A DNA stretch of 15,882 bases from JAOAFX01 sp049700315 (GCA_049700315.1 JBNAVN010000053.1:1-15882), one strand, 5' to 3'; shown: positions 8,545 through 15,766, counted from the stretch's first letter. Numbers and translations are program-made. The notes: generated from the sequence alone by a model not told the origin.

Positions 8545-10156
8545 ACTGTAAGTTCGCTGCCTGACAGACACTCTGGGCAATTTTCTTGAACAATGGAGCA
8601 ACGATACCACTTGCCCACATACCTTTCTTTGGCTCATCAATAAGTAGAGCTACCAGATATTCTGGCTCGTCGGCAGGAAAATAGCCAATAAAAGTGGTAA
8701 CGATTGCTGAATTTGAATACTTTCCATCAATAACTTTCTGCGCAGTTCCAGTCTTGCCCGCGACTCTCATACCTTCAATTTTTGCCTCAACACCACTTCC
8801 TTCTTCTATAACACTGCAAAGTATGTCAGTTGCCATCTGGGCGATATCATCGTCGATGATACGACGAATCCTCAACGTCCTTCCCTGATAGACAATGCGA
8901 TTTTTATTCATAATCTTTTGAACGATGATCGGCTTATTCAAAACTCCCCTATTTGCGATTGCCTGATAGGCAAATGTTAACTGAAGGAAATTACAGGTAA
9001 TGCCCTGACCAAAAAGCAAGGTTGCGAATTCAATATTGTTCAAATTCTTCTGTCTCATAAGTCTGCCCTGCACTTCACCAGGTAGTTCAATACCCGTAGG
9101 CTGAGTAAAACCAAAGTCTTTGATGAAAAGCAGAAAGTTATTCATATCAAATCTCTTTGACAATTCTGCCATAACGACATTGCTTGAATGAGCAATTGCC
9201 TGACGTAAGGTTAACGTTCCATAATTCTTGTTATCGTTTATGGTATGCCCATCAATTCTTATTTTTCCACCATAGGTATCAAATCGTTCATTCGCTCTTA
9301 CACCGTTCTGTAATGCATAAACAAGTCCAAGCAATTTGAAGGTTGAACCAGGTTCAAATTCATCACAAACAATCATATTATGTTGCCTATTGTCCGCCAG
9401 GATATTCACATACGCAAGTATCTCACCGGTCTTTGGATTGATAATCAAACCCGCAGCACCCTGGGCATCTTCCTTTCTCATACAATCAGCAAGATTTGAA
9501 TAGAGAATTGTCTGCAATTGGAAATCAATTGTAAGGTACAAATCCTGACCTGGGACTGGTGCTTTTTCTGGATATTTGTAGTAAGGAAAGATATCACCAT
9601 TGGGTTCCTTTTGATATACGACAAAACCTGATTTTCCAGTCAAGACATCATTGAAAAGTAACTCCAACCCTTCTATCCCTTGATTATCTGTGCTACATTT
9701 GCCAATGAGACTACCAAACATTTCAGGCATTGTATATATTCTATTCAGATCATGGGTAAAACCGATGCTGGGATCATTAAGTTTCAAATATTCATCCTTC
9801 TTGCTAATACTTATTTTTTTCTCAACCCAGAAAAATTTGCTTCTTTCAACCGACTTGTTTATTTCACTCAGTGGCTTTTCTGAAATTTCTGCAATACCAC
9901 GTGCTAATCTTCGTTTATCTGGAGAATAGACCGGCGTACAGAAAATGGAATAACATGGTTCTGATAGTGCCAGCGGTAGACCATTGCGATCATAGATATT
10001 CCCTCTTGTTCCACATAGGATGATTTTCTTTTGGTGTTCGCAACGGGAGATGTTTTGATAATGCCTGAATTTAATGCACTGGATGAAGAATACATAGCCA
10101 AAGAAGATGAATGAAATAGTGAAAAGAAATCCATTGAACAGTTTCACTCGCTTCAT
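8531..10156 (-). CDS. ftsI: Division-specific class B penicillin-binding protein (FtsI/PBP3)
   Basis: FtsI is the D,D-transpeptidase that crosslinks new glycan strands at the septum, working with FtsW and activated through FtsL. The 541-residue protein has a short cytoplasmic end and a single membrane anchor (about 7-28). The class B dimerisation motif RGNIYDRNG (51-59) follows, then the transpeptidase domain with the active-site S271-T-F-K274, S324-S-N326 and K468-T-G470. There are no PASTA repeats at the C-terminus, which ends soon after the catalytic domain. The ATG overlaps the ftsL stop (ATGA), with AGGTG about 8 bases upstream, and murE starts inside its last 14 bases. The position directly after ftsL and before murE supports FtsI rather than the elongation enzyme PBP2. 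Confidence 0.96.
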   Translation of the reverse strand: MKRVKLFNGFLFTISFIFFGYVFFIQCIKFRHYQNISRCEHQKKIILCGTRGNIYDRNGLPLALSEPCYSIFCTPVYSPDKRRLARGIAEISEKPLSEINKSVERSKFFWVEKKISISKKDEYLKLNDPSIGFTHDLNRIYTMPEMFGSLIGKCSTDNQGIEGLELLFNDVLTGKSGFVVYQKEPNGDIFPYYKYPEKAPVPGQDLYLTIDFQLQTILYSNLADCMRKEDAQGAAGLIINPKTGEILAYVNILADNRQHNMIVCDEFEPGSTFKLLGLVYALQNGVRANERFDTYGGKIRIDGHTINDNKNYGTLTLRQAIAHSSNVVMAELSKRFDMNNFLLFIKDFGFTQPTGIELPGEVQGRLMRQKNLNNIEFATLLFGQGITCNFLQLTFAYQAIANRGVLNKPIIVQKIMNKNRIVYQGRTLRIRRIIDDDIAQMATDILCSVIEEGSGVEAKIEGMRVAGKTGTAQKVIDGKYSNSAIVTTFIGYFPADEPEYLVALLIDEPKKGMWASGIVAPLFKKIAQSVCQAANLQYAIK

Positions 10157-10404
10157 TTTATGACACCTAAAATATCGTCTTTTTTTGGAAACACAAAACC
10201 TCTTTTCTTTGCTTCACTTTCAATCCATGCCAGATTTGAATAATGGGCAATCTGTGCCTGGAGACTCGCTTTCTCATTTTTTAGACCCTGAACTTGATTT
10301 TTCAGATATTCCTTTCTGATGTTTATTTTCACCAGTTCACTTTCAATATATACTACACCAAAGAGGTATAATAAAACCGCGAAACATATCGCTAAGAAAC
10401 GCAT
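10153..10404 (-). CDS. ftsL: FtsL-like division protein (short bitopic coiled-coil)
   Basis: This 83-residue protein has a membrane segment at about residues 3-20, then a charged heptad-rich region at about 22-58 (coiled coil), then a C-terminal part with an aromatic/basic pattern ending KKRGFVFPKKDDI. That last pattern resembles the endings of FtsL/DivIC proteins. FtsL-type proteins bind FtsB and FtsQ and activate FtsW-FtsI. Primary sequence conservation in this family is low, so the call rests on size, topology and position between rsmH and ftsI. The cytoplasmic tail is nearly absent, shorter than in E. coli FtsL. The ATG has a good AGGAG site and lies 13 bases inside the end of rsmH. The stop overlaps ftsI (ATGA). 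The general septum initiator family (FtsB/DivIC) is the main alternative name. Confidence 0.85.
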   Translation of the reverse strand: MRFLAICFAVLLYLFGVVYIESELVKINIRKEYLKNQVQGLKNEKASLQAQIAHYSNLAWIESEAKKRGFVFPKKDDILGVIK

Positions 10405-11267
10405 TTTTCTCCTACGCGCATGCGAGCGCTTCTTGAAGCCGGATTCAATTCAATTTCATGTGTAGATGGTTTAATAACTTTCTTATTCAATCTTTTGATA
10501 ATTCTTTTGTACTCGTATTCACGAAGTATAGTCTTTGCAATACGGTCTTCACCTGAATGATAGGCAATCACGATGCATCGACCACAAGGACCAAGACGGG
10601 TAATTGCCTTGATCAACCCTTTTTGAAAATTATTCAATTCATCATTTACCCATATGCGAAATGCCTGGAAAATCAGATGAAGATTTTTTTTCAATGAACG
10701 GCGTGGGTAGTTTTCTTCTACAAGTCTCCGTAAGTCAAATGTCGTTTTTAGGTGCTGGCGATTTTCAAAGATTAGATGTGCCATACTTCGTGCCCTGGAT
10801 ACATCTCCATATCGTTTCAAAACTTCGTAGATTGTTGTCTTATCAACATTGCGCAATTTTCTGTGTAAAGGTTCAACCTCCGGCGACATCTGCATCAAAA
10901 GCATGCCTTCACAATTAAAGCTAAAACCCCTTGCTGGTGTTGTAAGCTGATACAATGAAGCACCAAGATCAAATAGTATACCATCAAGTTGTGCAATTCC
11001 AAGACCATCAAGGATTAAATCTAAATTAGCAAAATTTCCTTTGCACAGCCTCACTCTTGGTTTAAAGCCAATCAGCCTCTCCTCTGCATAATTCAATGCA
11101 TCAGGGTCCCAATCTATACCAATAAACCGCGCTCTATTTGTCTTCTGAAGCATCATACCAAGGTGTCCTCCACCGCCCAGAGTACAGTCGCAGTAAACAC
11201 CATCTTCTTTCAGATTCATCCAATGAATAACCTCATTGATCAATACCGGCTCGTGGAATTTGTTCAA
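10392..11267 (-). CDS. rsmH: 16S rRNA (cytosine-1402-N4) methyltransferase RsmH
   Basis: RsmH (MraW) methylates N4 of C1402 in the 16S rRNA decoding centre using S-adenosylmethionine. The 291-residue protein starts with HEPVL (5-9), followed by the SAM-binding loop CTLGGGGH (28-35), GIDWDPDAL (50-58), DGILFDLGAS (95-104), RGFSFN (113-118), FQAFRIWVNDEL (200-211), AYHSGEDRIAK (235-245) and NPASRSARMRVGEK (275-288). Several positions that are nearly fixed in the family differ: the DMRM segment reads MQMS, the PAT before FQA reads LHL, and HSLED reads HSGED. The start must be the TTG at 11267, since the same frame is closed by the STAS stop two codons upstream and the next Met lies past HEPVL. 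No clear ribosome binding site is seen. Family assignment is secure; full activity is likely but not shown. Confidence 0.93.
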   Translation of the reverse strand: MNKFHEPVLINEVIHWMNLKEDGVYCDCTLGGGGHLGMMLQKTNRARFIGIDWDPDALNYAEERLIGFKPRVRLCKGNFANLDLILDGLGIAQLDGILFDLGASLYQLTTPARGFSFNCEGMLLMQMSPEVEPLHRKLRNVDKTTIYEVLKRYGDVSRARSMAHLIFENRQHLKTTFDLRRLVEENYPRRSLKKNLHLIFQAFRIWVNDELNNFQKGLIKAITRLGPCGRCIVIAYHSGEDRIAKTILREYEYKRIIKRLNKKVIKPSTHEIELNPASRSARMRVGEKCVS

Positions 11268-11273
11268 GTCAGT

Positions 11274-11615
11274 TCACTGGAAACTTTTTAATGCTGCGCG
11301 ACGCGAAGGATAGATTTCAAAGGGATAGAATCCGTAAAGCCTCAAGATATTGTAAAGATACGGCGAAACATTAACCAATTTAATATCGCCACCATATTCT
11401 TTGAATTTCTTCTGGAATTCAATCAGATCACCGACAATCTTATAATTGATATGGGTTACCCTGGAGAGATCAATAATAATATTGAACTCACCGGATTCAA
11501 TCATCCCTTTTAATTTTTCTGCCATAGTCTCAAACTCTCCTTCATTGATTTCGCCGCTTGGCAGAAAGAATGAGACCTTCTTATTTTTTATTGCTTCAAC
11601 GACCTGAACTTTCAT
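11274..11615 (-). CDS. STAS-domain protein, anti-sigma-factor-antagonist-like
   Basis: This 113-residue protein is a single STAS domain like SpoIIAA/RsbV. The fold pattern is visible as FFLPSGEINEGEFE (16-29), the central strand and loop IIIDLSRVTHIN (46-57), a helix, then GGDIKLVNVSP (74-84), LRLYGF and FEIYP near the end. In switching STAS proteins the loop reads D-S-S-G with a serine that a partner kinase phosphorylates. Here it reads N57-Y58-K59-I60, so no serine is available. No partner kinase or phosphatase is in the window. The ATG overlaps the end of mraZ by 20 bases and has an excellent AAGGAGG site 4 bases upstream, so it is made with the dcw genes. It is not part of the classical dcw set. 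A structural or protein-binding role, or an MlaB-like role, is possible; the function is unknown. Confidence 0.85.
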   Translation of the reverse strand: MKVQVVEAIKNKKVSFFLPSGEINEGEFETMAEKLKGMIESGEFNIIIDLSRVTHINYKIVGDLIEFQKKFKEYGGDIKLVNVSPYLYNILRLYGFYPFEIYPSRRAALKSFQ

Positions 11616-12075
11616 TGTGCCTCCTTAGTTGTTCAATTGTTTCTGCATCTTCCAAATAATGCTTATCAATCTGTTCTTTCAGTCTCTGATAATTTTCCGC
11701 AGACCAGAGACTGAAGTAATCAATTTCACCAACTACGATAACATCTTTGGTAATCCCTGAATATTCAAGAAGAAAATCAGGAATTAAAATCCTGCCCTGG
11801 GCATCAAGATGGTCTTCTTTGATGCCAAATGTATAATGCCGGCGGTATCGTCTTGATTGAACGCGATCCATTGACAATGAAAGTAATTCTTTATCTTCAA
11901 ATTCCTGCCATGTCTTGAGCGCATAAACTGCAATCTCTCTGTCATAGCCCGGTGTCAAAACCACCTTACCCTCAGACTCTGCCATAAGAACCGTGCGAAA
12001 TTGGCTCGGTATTGCCAGACGCTTGCGTTCATCAATAATATGTTGAAAAAAACCTCTAAATCTAATTTGCCCCAT
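11596..12075 (-). CDS. mraZ: Transcriptional regulator MraZ
   Basis: MraZ is a DNA-binding protein built from two AbrB-like (swapped-hairpin) halves that assembles into rings and regulates the dcw cluster, including its own promoter. From the ATG at 12075 the protein is 159 residues. Both halves show the family's DxxxR motif: D15ERKR19 followed by LAIP, and D91AQGR95 followed by ILIP. The frame is open to a GTG at 12090, but the extra five residues do not fit the family, and the promoter places transcription start near 12087. The ATG lies in the third copy of the MraZ box (see operator). The GGGG of the second box, about 4 bases before the ATG, is the only Shine-Dalgarno-like sequence. The 3' end overlaps the STAS gene by 20 bases. 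Confidence 0.95.
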   Translation of the reverse strand: MGQIRFRGFFQHIIDERKRLAIPSQFRTVLMAESEGKVVLTPGYDREIAVYALKTWQEFEDKELLSLSMDRVQSRRYRRHYTFGIKEDHLDAQGRILIPDFLLEYSGITKDVIVVGEIDYFSLWSAENYQRLKEQIDKHYLEDAETIEQLRRHNESSGR

Positions 12076-12095
12076 TATTCCCCATTTCACCCCAT
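12070..12095 (-). promoter_or_regulatory. MraZ operator: three ATGGGG boxes at 10-base period
   Basis: The minus strand carries ATGGGG three times, starting at 12095, 12085 and 12075, each exactly 10 bases apart. Written as TGGGG with 5-base spacers (TGAAA, AATAA), this is the box pattern known for E. coli MraZ (TGGGN direct repeats, 5-base spacing). The first box overlaps the -10 element and the third contains the mraZ start codon. Binding should block RNA polymerase, which suggests negative autoregulation. Confidence 0.88.
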
Positions 12096-12121
12096 TTTAC
12101 ATATTATTTGCAATTTGTCAA
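12094..12121 (-). promoter_or_regulatory. Promoter of mraZ and the dcw cluster
   Basis: A perfect -35 element TTGACA (12121-12116) is followed by a 16-base spacer and TAAAAT (12099-12094), five of six matches to the -10 consensus. Predicted transcription start is near 12087, only about 12 bases before the mraZ ATG. The -10 element overlaps the first MraZ box, so MraZ and RNA polymerase would compete here. Confidence 0.8.
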
Positions 12122-12274
12122 GGGGGAAAATGCACTATATATGGCAAAAAAGTAATGAAATTTCGGGAGTTTATGTTGGCGTCAATTTGGTGATTGCAAA
12201 ATTTTCAAATCACTATCAAAAATCAATAGAATAATGTAAATTATGCTTGTGAATGATATTGCAGATTGTGTATT

Positions 12275-13504
12275 TCAAAAAATTTCTACATATGTGTGTG
12301 CTTCAATCTCTTCTATATAATTGCTGTACAAATTCTGCAATTCCTGCCAGTAAAGATATTGATATATTTGATCGCGCATCTCATCAAAACTCAAAAACTT
12401 TTCTGGTATTTTTTCACGTGCATACAAAAGATGATAGCCATCAGGTGTCAGAATCGGATCACTGACATCACCTGGCTCCAGATTTTTGATTATCTCATCG
12501 TAAGGCGGCGTAAACTGCTTGATATAAAATTCTCCAATATCTACTTCAGGAACAATAGAATAGATCCTGGCAAGACTATCAAAATTCGCTCCCTGTTTGA
12601 CATATGCGCGAATATTCTCACCAAGTTTTTCATATCGTAAGGTATCGGATTTTAAGGGCATAACCTTTATCAAAATCTGACGCGCAAGAACCCAATCAGT
12701 ACCTTTGTTCAAGACCTCAACAATGTGGTAGCCAATACGACTTGGAAATGGTTGAGAAACTACTCCGGGTTTGAGTCCAAATATCATTCTTTCAAATTCT
12801 TCAAGCGTCTCTCCTTTTTTCACTTTTCCCAGCATTCCACCATTTTTTTTTGAATTCTCATCTTCAGAAAATTCTCGTGCCACGGTCGCAAAATCAGCAC
12901 CATTTTTCAACAGCTGGTATACCTCAACTGCCCTTTCAAAACCGGCTTTCAAAGAATCTTCGCTGGGTCTGATTGCGATAAGGATATGTGCAAGTTTGAT
13001 TCTACCCGGAACTACCGCTATTGAATCCTTATTTTCATCATAAAACTTCTTCACCATAACCGGCGATACCATTATCTTGGCAGCAAGTTTTTTCTGCACA
13101 ATTTGTTGCATTATTATTTCAATTTTGATACTATCTTCATAGTTTCTTCGCAACTCATCAACCGTCAAATTTTGTTCCTCAAGCGCCTTCAAAAAATCGG
13201 CTTCTGATGGAAATCGTTGTTTAACCATTTCCAAACGTTCTCTTGCACGATTGACCACATCTTCCTTAGATACAGAAATTGACTCTTTTTCTGCCTGGGC
13301 AAGCATAAGTCTTCTTGAGACCAAACCATTTATAACGGTATTAACTAATTCTTCAGAGTTGGTAAATCTTTGTTTGACACCTGGATCAGTTGATACAAAT
13401 GATACATATTCATTTACCTCACTTTCCAGAATAACCTCATCACCAACTACAACCGCAATTCTATCTGCCAGAGTGCAGAACAGAAATATTACAAAAATAT
13501 TCAC
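12275..13504 (-). CDS. surA: SurA-type periplasmic chaperone / peptidyl-prolyl isomerase
   Basis: This 409-residue protein has a short hydrophobic N-terminus (residues 1-13) that acts as an export signal. A SurA N-terminal chaperone domain (about 14-165) comes next, with the typical opening RIAVVVGDEVILESEV. Then comes a parvulin domain (about 168-266) with AHILI, DFATVAREFSED, GGMLG, and PSRIGYHIVEV. A second, degenerate parvulin-like repeat follows (about 271-363), with ARQILIKV and GYHLLYAREK. SurA proteins escort unfolded outer-membrane proteins through the periplasm. The start is GTG at 13504, overlapping the upstream stop as GTGA. No other start exists in this frame before a stop seven codons upstream, and no clear ribosome binding site is seen. 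The signal sequence has almost no basic residues at its N-terminus, which is slightly unusual. This is the closest of the three neighbours to classical SurA. Confidence 0.9.
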   Translation of the reverse strand: MNIFVIFLFCTLADRIAVVVGDEVILESEVNEYVSFVSTDPGVKQRFTNSEELVNTVINGLVSRRLMLAQAEKESISVSKEDVVNRARERLEMVKQRFPSEADFLKALEEQNLTVDELRRNYEDSIKIEIIMQQIVQKKLAAKIMVSPVMVKKFYDENKDSIAVVPGRIKLAHILIAIRPSEDSLKAGFERAVEVYQLLKNGADFATVAREFSEDENSKKNGGMLGKVKKGETLEEFERMIFGLKPGVVSQPFPSRIGYHIVEVLNKGTDWVLARQILIKVMPLKSDTLRYEKLGENIRAYVKQGANFDSLARIYSIVPEVDIGEFYIKQFTPPYDEIIKNLEPGDVSDPILTPDGYHLLYAREKIPEKFLSFDEMRDQIYQYLYWQELQNLYSNYIEEIEAHTYVEIF

Positions 13505-14367
13505 TTTTTCAAAGGTTCCAGATCAGTAGTCACTTTGTAGATCGTCTTCAAACTATCAAGATATTTCTTGAAAAAATCCTGATATTTTTTTGAAATCAGA
13601 TAATTATAAATCTGACCCTTCAATTCGTCAGTCATATCAACTTTTGAGACAATCTTTTTCTTATCAATAAGTTTTACTATTAGATATGTTCCCTGAACAT
13701 AGGAGATTGGTTTAGAAACTTCGTTCATCTTAAGACTAAAAATCACCTCTTCTGTAGCAAAATCACCAATCCTGCCTCTGGGCAGATACTCTGTGATTAT
13801 TTTTGGATTTTCGGGGCTTTCAATACGAGTAAGAGATCTCTCCTGGGCTATTTTCATGAAATCAGCACCTGCCTGTATTTCATTATACGCAACCATTGCA
13901 GCCTCATAACTGGGAAGTACAATTTGAGCAAGTTTTACTGCATACATAAATTCTTCTTGATGAGCCGTGAAATAATTCATTATTTCTAAATCACTTACTG
14001 TTGTAGCCCCAAATGAACTTCTTATTAATGCCATTGCCAAAAGATTTTTCGTATATTGTTCAATTAGCAATCTAACTGAATCTTCTTTGTCAATTCCCTT
14101 CTTCTTTGCCTCAAGATAAAGTATCTCCTGATTTGCCCAATTGGTCAGAATCTCTGTAATCGTTTCTTCGGGAAGATTTTTGTATTCAGATTCAGGAATG
14201 TATTTTTGAAATTCTTCAAGGGTCAAAGAAGAACCATTTACTCTAACCAACACATTTTTTTCTTTCTTAGCGCAGGAAGTATCAAAAATTGCAAAACAGA
14301 TTGCAATAAGTACAAAAACTACTCCCGCTATTTTAAGGTTGCTCCTGATTGCACGCAGAATCTTCAT
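13501..14367 (-). CDS. Parvulin/SurA-like export chaperone, probable lipoprotein or membrane-anchored
   Basis: This 288-residue protein has a basic N-terminus and a hydrophobic segment (about 13-28), followed by FDTSCAKKEK with Cys32. The cysteine suggests a lipoprotein, although Asp at -3 is atypical, so a plain membrane anchor is possible. The mature part begins with a SurA-like motif (VLVRVNGSSLTLEEF, 39-53), continues with a helical region, then a parvulin-like domain (about 142-236) with KLAQIVLPS, GADFMKIAQERS, GRIGDF, and GTYLIVKLIDKK. The prolyl isomerase core is divergent; the GG.LG motif reads GRIG. It is likely a periplasmic folding factor. The ATG has an AGGAGG site 4 bases upstream; the preceding TAG stop overlaps the start of that site. 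The stop overlaps the next gene as GTGA. Confidence 0.82.
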   Translation of the reverse strand: MKILRAIRSNLKIAGVVFVLIAICFAIFDTSCAKKEKNVLVRVNGSSLTLEEFQKYIPESEYKNLPEETITEILTNWANQEILYLEAKKKGIDKEDSVRLLIEQYTKNLLAMALIRSSFGATTVSDLEIMNYFTAHQEEFMYAVKLAQIVLPSYEAAMVAYNEIQAGADFMKIAQERSLTRIESPENPKIITEYLPRGRIGDFATEEVIFSLKMNEVSKPISYVQGTYLIVKLIDKKKIVSKVDMTDELKGQIYNYLISKKYQDFFKKYLDSLKTIYKVTTDLEPLKK

Positions 14368-14375
14368 TTTGCCTC

Positions 14376-15653
14376 CTATTTTAGCAATTTCGCAAATGCC
14401 TTCTGATTGATCTGGGGTTGATATTTTTCTCTCAGTCTTGCGAACAAATTATTCCTTAATTGATTGATCTGTTCATCACGCAATTTGATGTAGATCTGAT
14501 TGTATACATCACCGATTTTCTTATCTGGATATTCTGACTTATGCTGTTTGAAATAATCGCCTACAACTTGCGAATCAACCTTAACCTTTTCAAGTACGCT
14601 ATCTGAATAAAATTTCTGATAGATAATTGAGTTTAAGGCTTTTGTCAAATTTTTCTTTATCTCCGGATATCTTTCTGCCCTAACCTTCATTGCCAGATCA
14701 TAAACCAAATCAGGTATCAACTCCCGTTCAATTATGAATTTGGGGTCTATTGATGGCGCCCTTTTTAATTGATTTTGCACCGCAGCGATCACCGTCCCGA
14801 CCCGAACAAAACTTGTATCATATTTTTTTACAACCCAGGTTTCAAGGTCTTTTGCTGTCAGTAAAGATTCAGGCTTGGTAAGAAGATCAAGCCCTTCTTG
14901 ATTATATTCAATCTTTGCCTGTTTTAGTAATTGTCCAATGAATTTCTCACCCTCAGCCATTGATTGTTCACGCATAAGATTGTTCTTTATGTTTTCCTTT
15001 ACTTCTTCATATTTTGGAGAATCCGATTTTTTGCGCTCAATGACCTTGAGAAAATAAGTAAAATCACCAAGTTTTACTGGTTCGCAAATCTGCCCTGGTT
15101 TTGTCTTCTTTAACGCCTTCAGGATTTCAGGTGGTATGTTCAACTCAGAAAATGTTCCAATATCACCCCCAGGGCTTATCGTATCAAGTGAATATGCAAG
15201 CAAAGATTCAAAGGGAACACCTTTATTCAATTCTTTGTCTATAATATCCGCCAGTGAATCACTGGACACCACTATCTGAGCGAGATGATATTGATTCGTA
15301 AATTGTTCATATATTTTTCTGACTTCGGATTCCCTTATTTTTATCTTATCAATCACATTCTTCTGATAATAGCCACGAATAATAATATCTTTACGATTTG
15401 CATCCATTGACGCCTTGACCACCGGGTCTTCTGCATAGCCAAGAGAATTTGCTTCTCTTACCATCATTTCTTGATTAATGAAATCATTTATTATCTTTGC
15501 TCTGCGCAAGGAATCATCGTTAGGCGTGAATTGATAAAAATCTTTAAAATCAACCACGCTGATTTTGTCATTACCAATCGTTACCAAAATCTCATCAGCA
15601 CCACAAGTAATAATAAAAAAAACAATCGGGACAAAAAATAATAACCTTCTCAT
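14376..15653 (-). CDS. Parvulin/SurA-like peptidyl-prolyl isomerase, exported
   Basis: This 425-residue protein opens with a signal-like segment (residues 2-16) ending in ITC17GAD, so Cys17 may be lipidated, although Thr at -1 is unusual. The mature start EILVTIGNDKISVVDF (21-36) is the usual SurA/PpiC N-terminal motif. It is followed by a helical chaperone region and a parvulin domain (about 121-207) with YHLAQIVVS, FESLLAYSLD, GGDIGTF, and KPGQICEPV. The C-terminal 215 residues are charged and helical, with a second N-domain-like pattern (about residues 280-400). I recognise no catalytic motif there. It is the first gene after a clear promoter, and its ATG has GGAGG 4 bases upstream. It is likely a periplasmic folding factor; its client proteins are unknown. 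Confidence 0.82.
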   Translation of the reverse strand: MRRLLFFVPIVFFIITCGADEILVTIGNDKISVVDFKDFYQFTPNDDSLRRAKIINDFINQEMMVREANSLGYAEDPVVKASMDANRKDIIIRGYYQKNVIDKIKIRESEVRKIYEQFTNQYHLAQIVVSSDSLADIIDKELNKGVPFESLLAYSLDTISPGGDIGTFSELNIPPEILKALKKTKPGQICEPVKLGDFTYFLKVIERKKSDSPKYEEVKENIKNNLMREQSMAEGEKFIGQLLKQAKIEYNQEGLDLLTKPESLLTAKDLETWVVKKYDTSFVRVGTVIAAVQNQLKRAPSIDPKFIIERELIPDLVYDLAMKVRAERYPEIKKNLTKALNSIIYQKFYSDSVLEKVKVDSQVVGDYFKQHKSEYPDKKIGDVYNQIYIKLRDEQINQLRNNLFARLREKYQPQINQKAFAKLLK

Positions 15654-15671
15654 TTTACCTCCACCTTGAAT

Positions 15672-15699
15672 ATTATATCCATATTAACCAGCAAGTCAA
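15672..15699 (-). promoter_or_regulatory. Promoter of the SurA-like gene triplet
   Basis: TTGACT (15699-15694) and a perfect TATAAT (15677-15672) are separated by 16 bases. Transcription would start near 15665, leaving a leader of only about 12 bases that holds the GGAGG ribosome binding site (15662-15658) before the ATG at 15653. The -35 begins 5 bases after the T-run of the preceding terminator. No operator is evident. Confidence 0.8.
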
Positions 15700-15703
15700 T
15701 AGT

Positions 15704-15746
15704 AAACAAAAACCGGGTCAGGAAAATTTTCATTCTCCTAACCCGG
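15704..15746 (-). terminator. Intrinsic terminator after the T9SS-tail gene
   Basis: On the minus strand CCGGGTTAGG (15746-15737) pairs with CCTGACCCGG (15722-15713), including one G-U pair, and weaker A-T/G-U pairs extend the stem towards a TGAAAA loop. The hairpin is followed at once by TTTTTGTTT (15712-15704). The G-U pair becomes a C-A mismatch on the plus strand and no T-run follows there, so the signal acts on the minus strand. Confidence 0.9.
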
Positions 15747-15766
15747 CAATTGCTATCGTATGTTTC

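Noticed and set aside
8545..8640. A 32-codon N-terminal extension of MurE
   Set aside because: The extension overlaps the FtsI coding region in another frame and has no MurE similarity. The family N-terminus begins at the ATG at 8544.
12076..12090. GTG start for mraZ at 12090
   Set aside because: It adds five residues not expected in MraZ and lies at or before the predicted transcript start. The ATG at 12075 fits the family better.
12070..12095. G-quadruplex from the GGGG runs before mraZ
   Set aside because: Only three G-runs are present, with no fourth nearby. The exact 10-base period is better explained by MraZ boxes.
12190..12213. Imperfect inverted repeat (GTGATT ... AATCAC) after the SurA gene as a terminator
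   Set aside because: The stem is short and AT-rich, and no T-run follows on either strand.
12122..12274. Additional small gene or second promoter in the gap upstream of the mraZ promoter
   Set aside because: The plus-strand frame at 12001-12234 runs into mraZ antisense and has no domain pattern. Possible -35/-10 pairs here are poorly matched or badly spaced.
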